From the NCBI GenBank assembly GCA_038380435.1, contig JAWZYU010000699.1:20001-84000 (forward strand): a DNA stretch of 64,000 nucleotides. Reading direction: 5' to 3'. Of the stretch, positions 62,401 through 64,000 are shown piece after piece. The first letter of the stretch is position 1; every line of letters starts with the position of its first letter. The translations under genes and the position numbers were made by a program. This DNA is from Ryuthela nishihirai. Its lineage: Eukaryota > Arthropoda > Arachnida > Araneae > Heptathelidae. The notes under the pieces are model-generated. The model was given only the letters and a program-made list of their open reading frames with translations. It was not told the DNA's origin and made no database searches.

Positions 62401-63633
62401 CATAGGTAGTAGAATAATTCAAAAATATACTACACACATAAACACTAAAAAAATATAGACTAAGTCTCACTAAAGGTAGGCCAGATCTATATTTTTGATT
62501 TTTTATTTGCAACATATAGGACAGAGTAAGGTCCCAGATGCTACTCCTAGTTTTTACAGGCCTTCTCATACATAGACATGCCCTACTAAAACCATGTCTC
62601 ACCAGAATTGCAATACTCACCAAAGTCACTGCCTCATTTAGAGTGAGCACAAAGTCTGCCTGCTTGAACAATAGCTGATTCCCTAACCATTATGCCAGTT
62701 AAGGCTTATACAGATTAAGAGAAATCTCTTTAATACACTGAAATCAATTTTAGAGCAAGAAGTTTCTTAAGCTGGTTGGGACATAAACCATGGTTCAAAA
62801 GAAAGGGAAAATTTAAACCCACCGCAGCTCAAAGCAATTTTTTCTCTAAAACTGATTTCAACATATCATAATGGCATCTTATACTTCAATTAATATATCA
62901 AGAATTATTCTTTACATAGTGTGATTATTAGTATACTTGTGTATACAAAGTATTGTACACAGTGTGATTATTAGAAAACATATATGAACTTTATTACAAC
63001 TGGAAACAGAGATGACATCTTTCAGTGACATAGAAACTGAGGGTGTCCCACAGTAGGAATGTTCATATCATTAGATATCTTGCTCGGCAGCAAGTACCTA
63101 TGTGGTAGACCTCATGTCATTAGGAGGCCATGGGTTTGAATCCAAGCCAAGACAAGTCTGAGAGTTCTGGAGAGATTTACCAATTAAGTACTAAAATTGT
63201 ATATTTGGGAAAAAATTGTTTTCATTTTCTCATTTTACACTTGGAACATTGAAGCTGACAAATTCTAGCAGTAACGTAAACATGGGAAAAACTTTACTGA
63301 AATCAAATTCCCTTTGGAGTTATGGGTCAACTTTTTATGTACACATTTAAAATGTGAACTTCTACCTGATATATCTTTACATTATATACATTTGGCTACT
63401 TGTGGATTTTTTAAGATGTCATGCAAAAAATAAACTTATAATCTGCACCCAGCTAAAGCATTTTCTAATGATCTGTTAAGAACAAAGAGTATAAAAATAA
63501 TACATTTGGCTAGTATGATTTATTACCTGAACAAGGATATGCACTATGACTGTCCATCCTGCTGCTGCAGCTGCATGAAGTGGTGTATTGTTATTATGGT
63601 TTTCAAACTTATGATTAGGGTCAACTCCCATTG
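5343..63633 (-). CDS. EHMT: EHMT (G9a/GLP-type) histone H3K9 methyltransferase, partial, 13 exons
   Basis: Exons (minus strand, 5' to 3'): 63633-63527, 60267-60145, 43126-43025, 38097-37993, 33960-33845, 30383-30345, 20826-20763, 17916-17810, 14799-14655, 12181-12104, 10310-10195, 9674-9588, 5421-5343. Each has AG/GT borders and the phases join without a break, giving about 422 codons. Order: ankyrin repeats, a short linker, pre-SET with nine cysteines, then SET up to YVGEI and SYLFDLDN. Members of this family mono- and dimethylate histone H3 lysine 9 in the nucleus, using S-adenosylmethionine. The ankyrin array reads H3K9me1/2. The N-terminal region and the remaining SET/post-SET exons are outside the window; I searched 1-5342 for the catalytic RFINH/CEPN-type exon and did not see it. 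Introns reach about 17 kb and hold almost every transposon listed here. The match to the vertebrate proteins is from memory of the family, but it is extensive and colinear. Confidence 0.95.
5424..5880. other. EHMT intron, no recognisable feature
   Basis: AT-rich intron sequence with an AT microsatellite at 5761-5775. Short open frames here are low-complexity. Confidence 0.6.
5884..5960 (-). repeat. tRNA-like relic
   Basis: The minus strand reads AGTTCAACTGATAGAGCA (A-box-like), then TGTTTGAATCTGGG (B-box-like). The acceptor arms do not pair, so this is a SINE head or tRNA pseudogene and not a working tRNA gene. Confidence 0.45.
6526..7130 (+). repeat. pair of about 50-bp direct repeats
   Basis: TTTGTTTGGCAATGCTGCCA is followed by related sequence to GATGTGGCAGAC at 6520-6575 and again at 7076-7127. 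They lie about 550 bp apart, at or near the 5' side of the Tc1 relic. They may reflect a duplicated element end. Confidence 0.5.
6920..7960 (+). pseudogene. Tc1-like transposase relic
   Basis: In several frames one reads a helix-turn-helix end ([15 protein letters not shown], about 7340), the first catalytic block ([20 protein letters not shown], about 7470), and the C-terminal block ([12 protein letters not shown], about 7650). It ends with the [13 protein letters not shown] helix near 7770-7805. Many stops and an inverted duplication at 7568-7619 show that it is dead. It lies inside the hAT-like element at 6261-8545. Confidence 0.8.
8554..9275. other. EHMT intron, no recognisable feature
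   Basis: Very AT-rich sequence with poly-A/T runs. No exon, repeat family or RNA gene recognised. Confidence 0.6.
9278..9390 (-). repeat. SINE-4 (tRNA-like), fragment
   Basis: On the minus strand, CTACCTGGTCTAGTGGTTAG (A-box-like) leads into a body ending TATGAGAAACCAGGACAAGC. A second copy is at 38515-38605. Confidence 0.6.
9588..9674 (-). CDS. EHMT: EHMT exon: start of SET domain
   Basis: Acceptor AATTACAG, donor GTAAGT, 87 bp. It encodes [20 protein letters not shown], then [13 protein letters not shown] is the glycine-rich S-adenosylmethionine-binding motif of SET enzymes. The exon ends inside a glutamate codon completed by the next exon. Confidence 0.97.
10195..10310 (-). CDS. EHMT: EHMT exon: pre-SET zinc cluster, second half
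   Basis: Acceptor TTTTCTAG, donor GTAAGT, 116 bp. It encodes [17 protein letters not shown], then [18 protein letters not shown]. The C-x3-C-x-C-x3-C pattern supplies the last four zinc-binding cysteines, and NRVVQ(N/H)G is the family's conserved entry to SET. Confidence 0.97.
10315..11520. other. EHMT intron, no recognisable feature
   Basis: AT-rich intron. An open frame of 115 codons at 10971-11318 (plus) shows no recognisable domain and no flanking splice logic. I treat it as chance. Confidence 0.55.
11539..11928 (+). repeat. SINE-1, full length, best preserved
   Basis: 390 bp. The head has A box TGGCTCAGTTGGTAGCGCG and B box GGTTCAAGTCC. The central body contains GGATGGGACGTTAAGCCG and GTGCACGTTAAAGAACACG, and the tail is AAAACAACCCAACAACCC. 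A perfect 15-bp target duplication CTCCTTTAACAACAA flanks it at 11524-11538 and 11929-11943. This is a useful reference for the family. Confidence 0.93.
12104..12181 (-). CDS. EHMT: EHMT exon: pre-SET zinc cluster, first half
   Basis: Acceptor TTTGCAG, donor GTATGA, 26 codons. It encodes [16 protein letters not shown] and then FKCWYDK. The C-x-C-x3-C-x4-C-x-C spacing gives the first five of the nine cysteines of the triangular Zn3Cys9 cluster that supports the SET domain. Confidence 0.96.
12190..12780. other. EHMT intron, no recognisable feature
   Basis: AT-rich intron sequence between the pre-SET exon and the Tc1 relic; nothing identified. Confidence 0.6.
12783..13950 (+). pseudogene. Tc1-like element relic with transposase
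   Basis: The left end CACCAAAGAGCCAAAACATA resembles common Tc1 terminal repeats. The transposase starts [20 protein letters not shown] (about 12933) with a paired-type helix-turn-helix. It continues through a [10 protein letters not shown] catalytic block (about 13636) to [11 protein letters not shown] (13735) and a C-terminal helix [15 protein letters not shown] (about 13850). Several frameshifts and stops are present. The right end is lost in an AT microsatellite at 13945-13972 next to a truncated SINE-1. Confidence 0.85.
13974..14237 (+). repeat. SINE-1, 5'-truncated
   Basis: It begins at CACTGATGGG in the SINE body, without the tRNA-like head, and ends AAAACAGCCCAACC. It abuts the Tc1 relic. 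Confidence 0.8.
14240..14650. other. EHMT intron, no recognisable feature
   Basis: AT-rich; nothing identified. Confidence 0.55.
14655..14799 (-). CDS. EHMT: EHMT exon: start of pre-SET region
   Basis: Acceptor TTCATTTTAG, donor GTAATT, 145 bp. It encodes [18 protein letters not shown], then [16 protein letters not shown] and TSLQ. It aligns with the family's DIARGYERIPIPCVN...NCVTSPMNIDRNITHLQ. Phase 2 at the 5' side completes the arginine codon begun in the preceding exon. Confidence 0.95.
14802..15588. other. EHMT intron, short duplication only
   Basis: No gene seen. A block reading ATACTTAATGT followed by AGACACATG occurs at 15486-15507 and 15581-15602, a local direct duplication beside the next SINE piece. 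Confidence 0.5.
15590..15752 (+). repeat. SINE-1, 3' fragment
   Basis: Matches the last third of SINE-1 (CTCTGAGCCCTTAGGATCCT, GATGCTCAGAGGTAGAA). Strongly diverged, no head. Confidence 0.65.
15853..16212 (+). repeat. SINE-1, diverged copy
   Basis: Starts in a G run (15853-15864), then TTGGCTTAATTAGTAATGTG as a decayed A box, AGGTTCAAG as B box, and the full body to CACTCAGATGTAAACCCA. An older copy than its neighbour at 16258. Confidence 0.82.
16258..16642 (-). repeat. SINE-1, full length
   Basis: 385 bp on the minus strand, with intact A and B boxes. A perfect 11-bp target duplication GCTACCACAGG lies at 16247-16257 and 16643-16653. Little decay; a relatively young insertion. Confidence 0.92.
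16740..17360 (+). pseudogene. Tc1-like transposase relic
   Basis: [18 protein letters not shown], then [11 protein letters not shown] and LIWRNKGPP give the first catalytic block of a Tc1 transposase (D changed to N). Then [12 protein letters not shown] and a decayed C-terminal part with HLNVTENIW follow. The N-terminal DNA-binding half is absent. Confidence 0.78.
17810..17916 (-). CDS. EHMT: EHMT exon: ankyrin to pre-SET linker
   Basis: Acceptor TTTTTAG, donor GTAAAA, 107 bp. It encodes [20 protein letters not shown] and then HEQVIFR. It corresponds to the family's CASLNSQVWSALQMSK linker helix and leads directly into the DISRG motif of the next exon. Confidence 0.9.
18043..18122 (+). repeat. 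solo copy of the core of the MITE at 18637-19194
   Basis: CAAGTGCAATATGACATAAC and neighbouring bases match, in inverse orientation, the central part of the MITE around 18890-18970. It sits just outside the Tc1 relic that the MITE invaded. Confidence 0.55.
18155..19700 (-). pseudogene. Tc1-like transposase relic split by a MITE
   Basis: On the minus strand: [13 protein letters not shown] (about 19320) is the first catalytic block. Then, after the [17 protein letters not shown] (about 18435), EDIQRIV and a decayed DLWDTL block (about 18310) follow. The MITE 18637-19194 separates the two catalytic parts. Stops and frameshifts throughout. Confidence 0.75.
18637..19194. mobile_element. TA-flanked MITE with long inverted repeats
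   Basis: Ends are CATTTAATAAAACTCTATAA and its inverse, flanked by TA at 18635-18636 and 19195-19196. Arms of about 210-240 bp (18637 to about 18880; about 18975-19194) surround a short centre. It has no coding capacity and was inserted in the Tc1 relic. TA target site and long arms fit a Tc1/mariner-mobilised MITE. Confidence 0.85.
19822..20028 (+). repeat. SINE-3 (tRNA-like head, A tail)
   Basis: Head ACTGGCATAGTGGTTAGGCA, body with GTAGGGCATGTCC and GAGAAGGCCTGTA, then CTCTGTCCTATATG, and an A-rich tail. A second copy on the other strand is at 62475-62706. Target duplications not evident. Confidence 0.72.
20030..20760. other. EHMT intron, no recognisable feature
   Basis: AT-rich intron; open frames of 60-85 codons here lack any recognisable motif. 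Confidence 0.55.
20763..20826 (-). CDS. EHMT: EHMT exon: last ankyrin repeat
   Basis: Acceptor TTTGTTTAG, donor GTATGC, 64 bp. It encodes [20 protein letters not shown], ending IM, and aligns with LFLSRGADVNLKNKEGETPL of the family. The usual GADV loop is replaced by GSST and the GET motif by NET, so this repeat is more divergent than the others. Confidence 0.88.
20830..21490. other. EHMT intron, no recognisable feature
   Basis: AT-rich intron. A short imperfect palindrome surrounds 21120-21170 (TTAATTAGCCAATTAAATTC region). Nothing else. Confidence 0.5.
21493..21671. repeat. head-to-head pair of tRNA-like SINE heads (palindrome)
   Basis: The right half reads TGGTTTAGTGGTTAGAGCAC (A box) and GGGTTCAAATCC (B box). 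The left half is its inverse (GGATTCAAACTC, GTGCTCTAACCACTAAACTA). Arms of about 80 bp meet near 21585-21590 with only a few mismatches. No intact tRNA fold on either strand. Confidence 0.75.
21690..22180. other. EHMT intron, no recognisable feature
   Basis: AT-rich, nothing identified. Confidence 0.55.
22183..22620 (+). repeat. TTAA-starting dispersed repeat, copy 1
   Basis: Starts TTAACCCTCCCGGGTCACC. TCTGATTGCCATTTCTTAGA and GCTGAAGCAACC and ATTATCAACAAATTTTTTTC recur in inverse orientation at 42440-42856. That copy starts TTAACTCTTCTAG on its own strand. TTAA plus a C(C/T)CT start suggests a piggyBac-type non-autonomous element; the right end is not defined. Confidence 0.6.
22630..23250. 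other. EHMT intron, no recognisable feature
   Basis: AT-rich; nothing identified before the Penelope-like sequence begins. Confidence 0.5.
23260..24716 (+). pseudogene. Penelope-like element (RT and GIY-YIG) relic
   Basis: Frames can be followed from [20 protein letters not shown] (RT motif A region, about 23395) through [13 protein letters not shown] and MGSPLS (about 23625). A decayed catalytic motif follows in which the first aspartate of YVDD is a stop codon (about 23730). Then [25 protein letters not shown] and [19 protein letters not shown] (about 23960-24090), typical of Penelope-like RTs. The end carries a GIY-YIG-like piece, [20 protein letters not shown] (about 24335-24400). A hairpin plus a run of about 30 C (23567-23626) interrupts the YRQG-MGSPLS block. 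Dead. Confidence 0.82.
25476..25522 (-). ncRNA. hammerhead ribozyme motif, left arm
   Basis: On the minus strand: stem I CCAC, core CUGAUGA, stem II GCGC...GCGC (plus a U-G pair), core GAAA, a short stem III formed by ACG and UGU around a 2-base loop, cleavage triplet GUC, and stem I return GUGG. All invariant core bases are present. Small stem III is the form reported for hammerheads in Penelope-like elements. Activity is inferred only. Confidence 0.72.
26013..26059 (+). ncRNA. hammerhead ribozyme motif, right arm
   Basis: Mirror copy of the left-arm motif. Stem I CCAC/GUGG, CUGAUGA and GAAA cores, a perfect ACG/CGU stem III around UG, and cleavage triplet GUC. Stem II reads GCACC...GGCAC, with two mismatches that look like decayed CpGs, so this copy is probably weaker. 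Confidence 0.68.
27233..27433 (-). repeat. SINE-2 copy inside the CR1/Jockey-group LINE
   Basis: Tail AAATAAAAATAAATACC and body CAAGCAGCTGCTTGCC match SINE-2. The tRNA-like head with a degenerate B box (GGGCTCAAACCC on the plus strand) lies at the right. It interrupts the endonuclease frame of the LINE. Confidence 0.85.
29215..29560 (+). repeat. dispersed repeat, also at 41745-42125
   Basis: GGATTGTTTACAGT, TTGTAAAGTTA and GTCTTGGATACAGAAGC recur in inverse order at 41745-42125. It overlaps the 5' end of the CR1/Jockey-group LINE, so it may be LINE leader sequence. Class unknown. Confidence 0.5.
29886..29975. repeat. two adjacent hairpin palindromes next to a tRNA-type B box
   Basis: 29936-29975 is a perfect 40-bp palindrome (half-site AACCCATGTCTCCTGGAAAT). 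29886-29924 is an imperfect 39-bp version. The right arm runs into GGGTTCGAATCCC, a perfect RNA polymerase III B box, so the palindromes derive from the 3' half of a tRNA or SINE. Confidence 0.8.
30075..30340. other. EHMT intron, no recognisable feature
   Basis: AT-rich; nothing identified. Confidence 0.5.
30345..30383 (-). CDS. EHMT: EHMT microexon: ankyrin helix
   Basis: Only 39 bp. Acceptor TTTTTTCCAG, donor GTAAGT. It encodes [12 protein letters not shown], matching the family's HIAARENRYDCV. Phase 2 on entry and exit makes it consistent with both neighbours, which is what makes so short an exon credible. Confidence 0.9.
30390..32020. other. EHMT intron, one hairpin only
   Basis: No gene or known repeat recognised. 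A hairpin CTGGTAGTAATGGAAT / ATTCCATTTACTACCAG with a short loop lies at about 31231-31273. Confidence 0.5.
32027..33670 (-). mobile_element. full-length Tc1-like element with dead transposase
   Basis: Perfect 20-bp terminal inverted repeats CACTGGTTTCCATAAATTAA (32027-32046; inverse at 33651-33670), with imperfect extension to about 50 bp. TA duplications lie at 32025-32026 and 33671-33672. The transposase runs on the minus strand. The first catalytic block is [17 protein letters not shown] with IWRDQGT (32930-32990), then VWGGISLGG, and a C-terminal [16 protein letters not shown] (about 32290). The N-terminal third has stops and a hAT MITE (32415-32577) interrupts the C-terminal third. Confidence 0.92.
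32415..32577. mobile_element. hAT-type MITE nested in the Tc1 element
   Basis: 163 bp. The ends TAGAGGTTCTCAA and (inverse) CAGTGGTTCTCAA are hAT termini. An 8-bp target duplication CC(C/T)TAGAG lies at 32407-32414 and 32578-32585. No coding capacity. Confidence 0.85.
33675..33840. other. intron flank of ankyrin exon
   Basis: Nothing recognised. A block TTTTAGGTAA followed by TTACAG recurs at 33764-33780 and 33829-33846, duplicating the donor-site neighbourhood. Confidence 0.4.
33845..33960 (-). CDS. EHMT: EHMT exon: ankyrin repeat
   Basis: Acceptor TTTTTGTAG, donor GTAAGT, 116 bp. It encodes [19 protein letters not shown] and then [12 protein letters not shown], ending with two bases of a leucine codon. 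The tryptophan in LHWAA is the further cage tryptophan of the family, and NEHGDSPLH is a hallmark stretch of EHMT proteins. Confidence 0.95.
34334..35900 (-). pseudogene. second Penelope-like element relic
   Basis: Minus strand: [20 protein letters not shown] and [12 protein letters not shown] (RT motif with intact YIDD, 35680-35830), then [20 protein letters not shown] (about 35380), then a region with [24 protein letters not shown] and [11 protein letters not shown] (34380-34590). The last part matches the cysteine-rich stretch before the GIY-YIG endonuclease in Penelope-like proteins; the nuclease itself is decayed. It is a different lineage from the copy at 23260. Confidence 0.75.
35952..36068 (+). 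repeat. SINE-2, truncated
   Basis: Body from CTGCTGAGGTCCTGCCATCC to the ATTT-rich tail; the tRNA-like head is missing. Confidence 0.85.
36123..36200. repeat. hairpin, about 35-bp arms
   Basis: The left arm around GAGTTTATTGCCAGAAGAGG and the right arm around CCTCTTCTGGTAATAAACTC are inverse copies with one or two mismatches and a loop of about 6 bases. Confidence 0.8.
36660..37262 (+). repeat. diverged tandem repeats, unit about 250-290 bp
   Basis: Units begin near 36664, 36950 and 37199 with GAAAxTTAACTTAATCxCTAA-like text. The first two share CATCATCC, AACAATAGTTATTGTG / AACAAATGTTATTGTG and GCAGCA...GCTT/CCACAG blocks; the third is cut short where the RTE fragment begins at about 37263. 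No coding signal. Confidence 0.65.
37263..37905 (+). pseudogene. RTE LINE endonuclease fragment
   Basis: Reads [16 protein letters not shown] (about 37350), then an APTEDA-type block, [18 protein letters not shown] (about 37530) and later endonuclease text matching the copy at 1463. This copy extends slightly further 5' than the other. It ends abruptly in the linker at about 37905, just before the ankyrin exon region. Confidence 0.82.
37993..38097 (-). CDS. EHMT: EHMT exon: ankyrin repeat with methyl-lysine cage residues
   Basis: Acceptor TGTTATAG, donor GTAAGT, 35 whole codons. It encodes [16 protein letters not shown] and then [14 protein letters not shown]. The two tryptophans and the following glutamate are at the positions that form the H3K9me-binding aromatic cage in human GLP/G9a. 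That supports a working reader module. Confidence 0.96.
38225..38354. mobile_element. TTAA-flanked 130-bp MITE
   Basis: Ends TTAACCCTTTAACGCC and inverse TTAACCCTTTAATGCC (one mismatch), including the TTAA target. Size and target fit a piggyBac-type MITE. Immediately followed by the hAT-like repeat at 38360. Confidence 0.75.
38358..38890. repeat. hAT-like repeat, second copy, interrupted by SINE-4
   Basis: The start CAATGGTTTCCAAATTGTGG parallels the end of the 6261-8545 element. Internal blocks (AAAGTTACAACAAAATAT, CCAAAACTAATATGCAC, GATGGTTTTGAGCCAGTC) match 6350-6510 and 8185-8390 directly. It shows the family without the Tc1 insertion. A SINE-4 copy lies at 38515-38605. The right end is cut by the RTE fragment. 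Confidence 0.72.
38515..38605 (-). repeat. SINE-4, second copy
   Basis: Same text as 9278-9390 (GGTTTCTCATACAACATACA; ACCACTAAACCAGGTAG). The minus-strand A box is TGGTTTAGTGGTTAGCAT. Confidence 0.65.
38900..39895 (-). pseudogene. RTE LINE fragment (linker and RT)
   Basis: Inverse orientation relative to the first copy. It covers the segment equivalent to 2270-3040 of that copy, including the block about motif 2 of RT, up to the CTCTATAATAACACTGAGTC area. A truncated SINE-2 (39473-39560) is inserted. Confidence 0.82.
39473..39560 (-). repeat. SINE-2 3' fragment inside RTE
   Basis: Tail AAATAAAAAATAAATACCC and body CAAGCAGCTGCTTGCC; head absent. Confidence 0.82.
40178..41582. mobile_element. 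1.4-kb inverted-repeat element, about 590-bp arms
   Basis: The left arm 40178-40764 and right arm 40997-41582 are inverse copies (a few per cent different by eye) around a 232-base spacer. No coding potential. ACTGTTGAATAA occurs at 40168-40179 and 41615-41626, but the second lies 33 bp beyond the arm, so target duplication is unproven. The spacer carries a hammerhead-like motif. Confidence 0.8.
40926..40977 (-). ncRNA. degenerate hammerhead-like motif (candidate)
   Basis: Minus strand: CUGAGGA (fits CUGANGA), a stem-loop CCACG...CGUGG, GAAA, a short AUGCGU hairpin and GUA as possible cleavage triplet. Stem I is only about three pairs and stem II has an extra U. It also overlaps a GGCATCC/GGATGCC hairpin. 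Weak. Confidence 0.35.
41745..42125 (-). repeat. dispersed repeat, second copy of 29215-29560
   Basis: Inverse match over about 350 bases (GCTTCTGTATCCAAGA; CTTTACAAAAGGTATCCGAT; GTAAACAATCTACTAAGGAG). Class unknown. Confidence 0.5.
42440..42856 (-). repeat. TTAA-starting dispersed repeat, copy 2
   Basis: Inverse counterpart of 22183-22620. Contains an AT microsatellite (42708-42718). Confidence 0.55.
43025..43126 (-). CDS. EHMT: EHMT exon: ankyrin repeat
   Basis: Acceptor TTTGTTTAG. The donor reads CAG then GTACAA, a weak consensus. 34 whole codons encode [16 protein letters not shown], then ICKIFLDIG and INVQ, matching the family's EGSTCLHLAAKKG...NGQMDVN repeat. It is separated from the preceding exon by an intron of about 17 kb that contains the I-clade LINE. 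Confidence 0.93.
43295..43674 (+). repeat. SINE-1, full length
   Basis: A box TGGCTCAATTGGTAGTGTG, B box AGTTCGAGTCC. An 11-bp target duplication CTTATCAGGAA lies at 43284-43294 and 43675-43685. Confidence 0.9.
43690..44775. other. EHMT intron, no recognisable feature
   Basis: AT-rich; nothing identified. Confidence 0.55.
44780..45990 (-). pseudogene. mariner-type transposase relic
   Basis: Minus strand: [20 protein letters not shown] (DNA-binding part, about 45540), [38 protein letters not shown] (first catalytic D, about 45370), [15 protein letters not shown] and [10 protein letters not shown] (about 45160), then after an inverted duplication [17 protein letters not shown] (about 45010). 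The block carrying the second catalytic D is replaced by two hairpins at 45031-45107. Frameshifts are present. Confidence 0.85.
45031..45107. repeat. two adjacent hairpins inside mariner
   Basis: First hairpin: GGGCTGGATGG / CCATCCAGCCC (45031-45059). Second: 23-base arms CTTAAGGGGAATCCTCTTGT.. and inverse with one mismatch and a 3-base loop (45059-45107). Confidence 0.85.
47968..48042. repeat. 36-bp-arm hairpin inside LINE RT thumb
   Basis: The arm AATGGGTTTTGGTTCTCCCC... and its inverse have one mismatch and a 3-base loop. It splits the RT frame between GFWFS and KTTCVPFCH. Confidence 0.88.
48180..49277 (-). mobile_element. 5'-truncated copy of the same I-clade LINE, nested in its relative
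   Basis: 1,098 bp from the start of RNase H ([19 protein letters not shown], then [35 protein letters not shown]) through a [17 protein letters not shown] zinc motif to a GGTT-repeat tail. A 13-bp target duplication GAAGTTGTCTAGT lies at 48167-48179 and 49278-49290. Better preserved than the host copy: the RNase H frame is open from 49277 to about 48450. Removing it rejoins the RT of the parent. Confidence 0.92.
50670..50869 (-). repeat. SINE-1, truncated, in LINE endonuclease
   Basis: Tail-side half only. Flanked by AGGGTTGAG(C/G)AGTTA-type target duplication (50654-50668; 50870-50884). Contains a new hairpin ATCTGTCTCCT/AGGAGACAGAT (50785-50810) in place of the usual AACAGCTGTTGGGAGACAGA. 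Confidence 0.88.
51435..51580 (+). repeat. tandem duplication of about 77 bp
   Basis: GACAGTTTTATGAATAG to GGACATGGATCT occurs twice (51449-51502 and 51523-51571, with linking sequence). Each unit contains an ATCCATGTCC...GGACATGGAT palindrome. It lies between ORF1 and the endonuclease of the LINE. Confidence 0.8.
52593..52977 (-). repeat. SINE-1, full length
   Basis: Intact body and head with a small deletion near the A box (CTGACGGCTACCGACTGAG). Flanked by GGGGCTCATG (52583-52592) and the same word at 52980-52989. Inserted in the 5' part of the I-clade LINE. Confidence 0.9.
53843..55032 (-). pseudogene. Tc1-like element relic
   Basis: The left end TACACTGGTGCTCAAAATTA is a typical Tc1 terminus preceded by TA. 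Minus-strand transposase: [15 protein letters not shown]... [20 protein letters not shown] (about 54830), PVTFTDKL (about 54610), LYSGV-like decayed catalytic blocks, and [20 protein letters not shown] (54310-54370). The transposase N-terminal end and right terminus are missing. Confidence 0.78.
55035..55610. other. no recognised gene; local duplication
   Basis: GTCTTCAGGACATAATCAG occurs at 55049-55067 and 55097-55115. The rest (55180-55612) is somewhat less AT-rich than the surroundings. It could be the leader of the exon proposed at 55613. Confidence 0.4.
55613..55646 (+). CDS. possible first coding exon of an unknown gene
   Basis: AATATGG start context, 11 codons ([11 protein letters not shown]) plus one base, then a perfect donor GTAAGT. 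Short acidic/basic starts of this style (MDFI-IKTE) occur in arthropod zinc-finger genes, but I found no second exon in the window. Speculative. Confidence 0.22.
55724..56289. mobile_element. hAT-type non-autonomous element
   Basis: 566 bp. Ends CAGGGCCGGATTAAG and inverse CAGTGCCAGATTAAG, with a perfect 8-bp target duplication ACTATGGC at 55716-55723 and 56290-56297. Subterminal GGGCC-rich blocks also mirror each other. No coding frame. Confidence 0.93.
56300..60140. other. EHMT intron, no recognisable feature
   Basis: About 3.8 kb of AT-rich DNA with a C run at 57840-57860 and short low-complexity tracts. Open frames at 58316-58537 and 58960-59206 carry no motif I recognise. The stretch 58300-59540 is less AT-rich than its surroundings and could be an unrecognised, decayed repeat. 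Confidence 0.5.
60145..60267 (-). CDS. EHMT: EHMT exon: ankyrin repeat
   Basis: Acceptor TTATTGCAG, donor GTAAAT, 41 whole codons. It encodes [10 protein letters not shown], then [13 protein letters not shown] and [12 protein letters not shown], colinear with the family's AGANID...TPLMEAAENNH...YLIKAGA repeat. Phase 0 on both sides. Confidence 0.94.
60270..60800. other. EHMT intron, no recognisable feature
   Basis: AT-rich; nothing identified. Confidence 0.5.
60810..61800 (+). pseudogene. mariner transposase relic
   Basis: [20 protein letters not shown] (N-terminal helix-turn-helix, about 60845), [10 protein letters not shown] (about 61025), then [16 protein letters not shown] (first catalytic D, about 61300), SAGKI-type and VLVHLRKAV blocks (about 61440), and a decayed C-terminus to about 61790. 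Stops and frameshifts throughout. A hairpin at 60983-61025 interrupts the frame. A different mariner lineage from the copy at 44780. Confidence 0.85.
60983..61025. repeat. perfect 43-bp hairpin in mariner
   Basis: 21-base arms TACTGTCTTGAAGTTTCAAA(T) and inverse with a single-base centre. Confidence 0.9.
61965..62165 (+). repeat. diverged SINE-2-like copy
   Basis: TGTGGCCTAGTGGTTAGCAT as A box, AAGCCCTGGATAAGGCAT after a lost B box, then body ending TCTGGCAAGCAGATGCTTGA as in SINE-2. Confidence 0.55.
62475..62706 (-). repeat. SINE-3, second copy
   Basis: Minus strand ACTGGCATAATGGTTAGGGA head, GTAGGGCATGTCTATGTATG and CCTGTAAAAACTAGGAGTAG, matching 19822-20028. Confidence 0.72.
62710..63520. 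other. EHMT intron, tRNA-like trace
   Basis: No gene. A duplicated ACATAGTGTGATTATTAG-like block at 62916-62976, and a B-box-like GGGTTTGAATCC at about 63131 without a supporting A box or fold. Confidence 0.4.
63527..63633 (-). CDS. EHMT: EHMT exon: ankyrin repeat
   Basis: Acceptor TTTTGTAG, donor GTAATA. The exon starts with two bases of a split codon and encodes GVDPNHKF followed by the ankyrin signature [12 protein letters not shown] and a helix ending HILVQ. It matches the family's VDPNFKM / SPLHAAAEAGH repeat. It is the most upstream coding exon visible; the exon before it is beyond or near the right edge and was not found in 63634-64000. Confidence 0.93.
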
Positions 63634-63639
63634 CTACAA

Positions 63640-64000
63640 AATGAACAGGTAAAAATCAATATAAAAAGTATGCATATATTAATTTAAAACTAATATATTA
63701 ATAAGATATATATTATGCTGCACAATAATGTTAACACTGTTTAAAACTTGAAATTAAAGAAAACTGAAGCCTTCTAAAACAACCACATACCATAAAGTCT
63801 GATACTATATTCATTAGCATAATAACTAAGTGCTTAGGATATTAACACTATTAATAACTTTGAACTAAAAATTAAATATATAGTTGGAGAACAAATTTGC
63901 TGTGATGGAGAAAAATAAGAAATATAAAATGAAAAAAATTACAGATCAATCTAAATGATGCTGTTTTTTCAATAAAAATCATATAATTTAACATCTAAAC
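63640..64000. other. EHMT intron, no recognisable feature
   Basis: AT-rich; the next upstream ankyrin exon was not found here. Confidence 0.5.

Overview
This is a piece of an animal nuclear genome. It is AT-rich, has split genes with GT-AG introns, and is packed with decayed transposable elements. The only host gene I can assemble is a euchromatic histone-lysine N-methyltransferase (EHMT, the G9a/GLP family) on the minus strand. Thirteen exons, from about 63.6 kb down to 5.3 kb, encode ankyrin repeats, the linker, the complete pre-SET zinc cluster and the first part of the SET domain. The exon phases join cleanly at every junction. The 5' exons lie beyond the right edge and the rest of SET lies beyond the left edge. 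The mobile-element mix (RTE, I-clade, CR1/Jockey-group LINEs, Penelope-like elements, Tc1, mariner, hAT, several tRNA-derived SINE families) fits an invertebrate, most likely an arthropod and perhaps a chelicerate. That placement is an inference.

Layout. 0-5 kb: mariner-like fragment, SINE-1, RTE LINE. 5-15 kb: EHMT SET, pre-SET and linker exons, a hAT-like element with a Tc1 relic inside it, SINE-1 copies, another Tc1 relic. 15-23 kb: linker and last ankyrin exons, SINE-1 copies, two Tc1 relics and a TA-flanked inverted-repeat MITE. 23-29.5 kb: a Penelope-like relic and a CR1/Jockey-group LINE split by a 1.2-kb inverted repeat with a hammerhead ribozyme motif in each arm. 30-39.9 kb: three ankyrin exons, a full-length Tc1 with a hAT MITE inside it, a second Penelope-like relic, tandem repeats, RTE pieces and a TTAA-flanked MITE. 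40-46 kb: a second large inverted repeat (about 590-bp arms), an ankyrin exon, SINE-1 and a mariner relic. 46-53.7 kb: an I-clade LINE with RNase H that was invaded by a truncated copy of its own family. 53.8-64 kb: a Tc1 relic, a hAT element with perfect 8-bp target duplications, a mariner relic, SINE-like repeats and two ankyrin exons.

Functional picture. EHMT is the only gene with a cellular role here. Its ankyrin repeats keep the aromatic residues that read methylated H3K9, and its pre-SET keeps all nine zinc-binding cysteines. Everything else is intronic parasitic DNA. Two things stand out. The first is the pair of hammerhead-like ribozymes in the long inverted repeat, with a weaker third candidate in the spacer of the other inverted repeat. 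The second is a recurring mutation in which short hairpins, made by inverted duplication of adjacent sequence, interrupt the reading frames of unrelated transposons.
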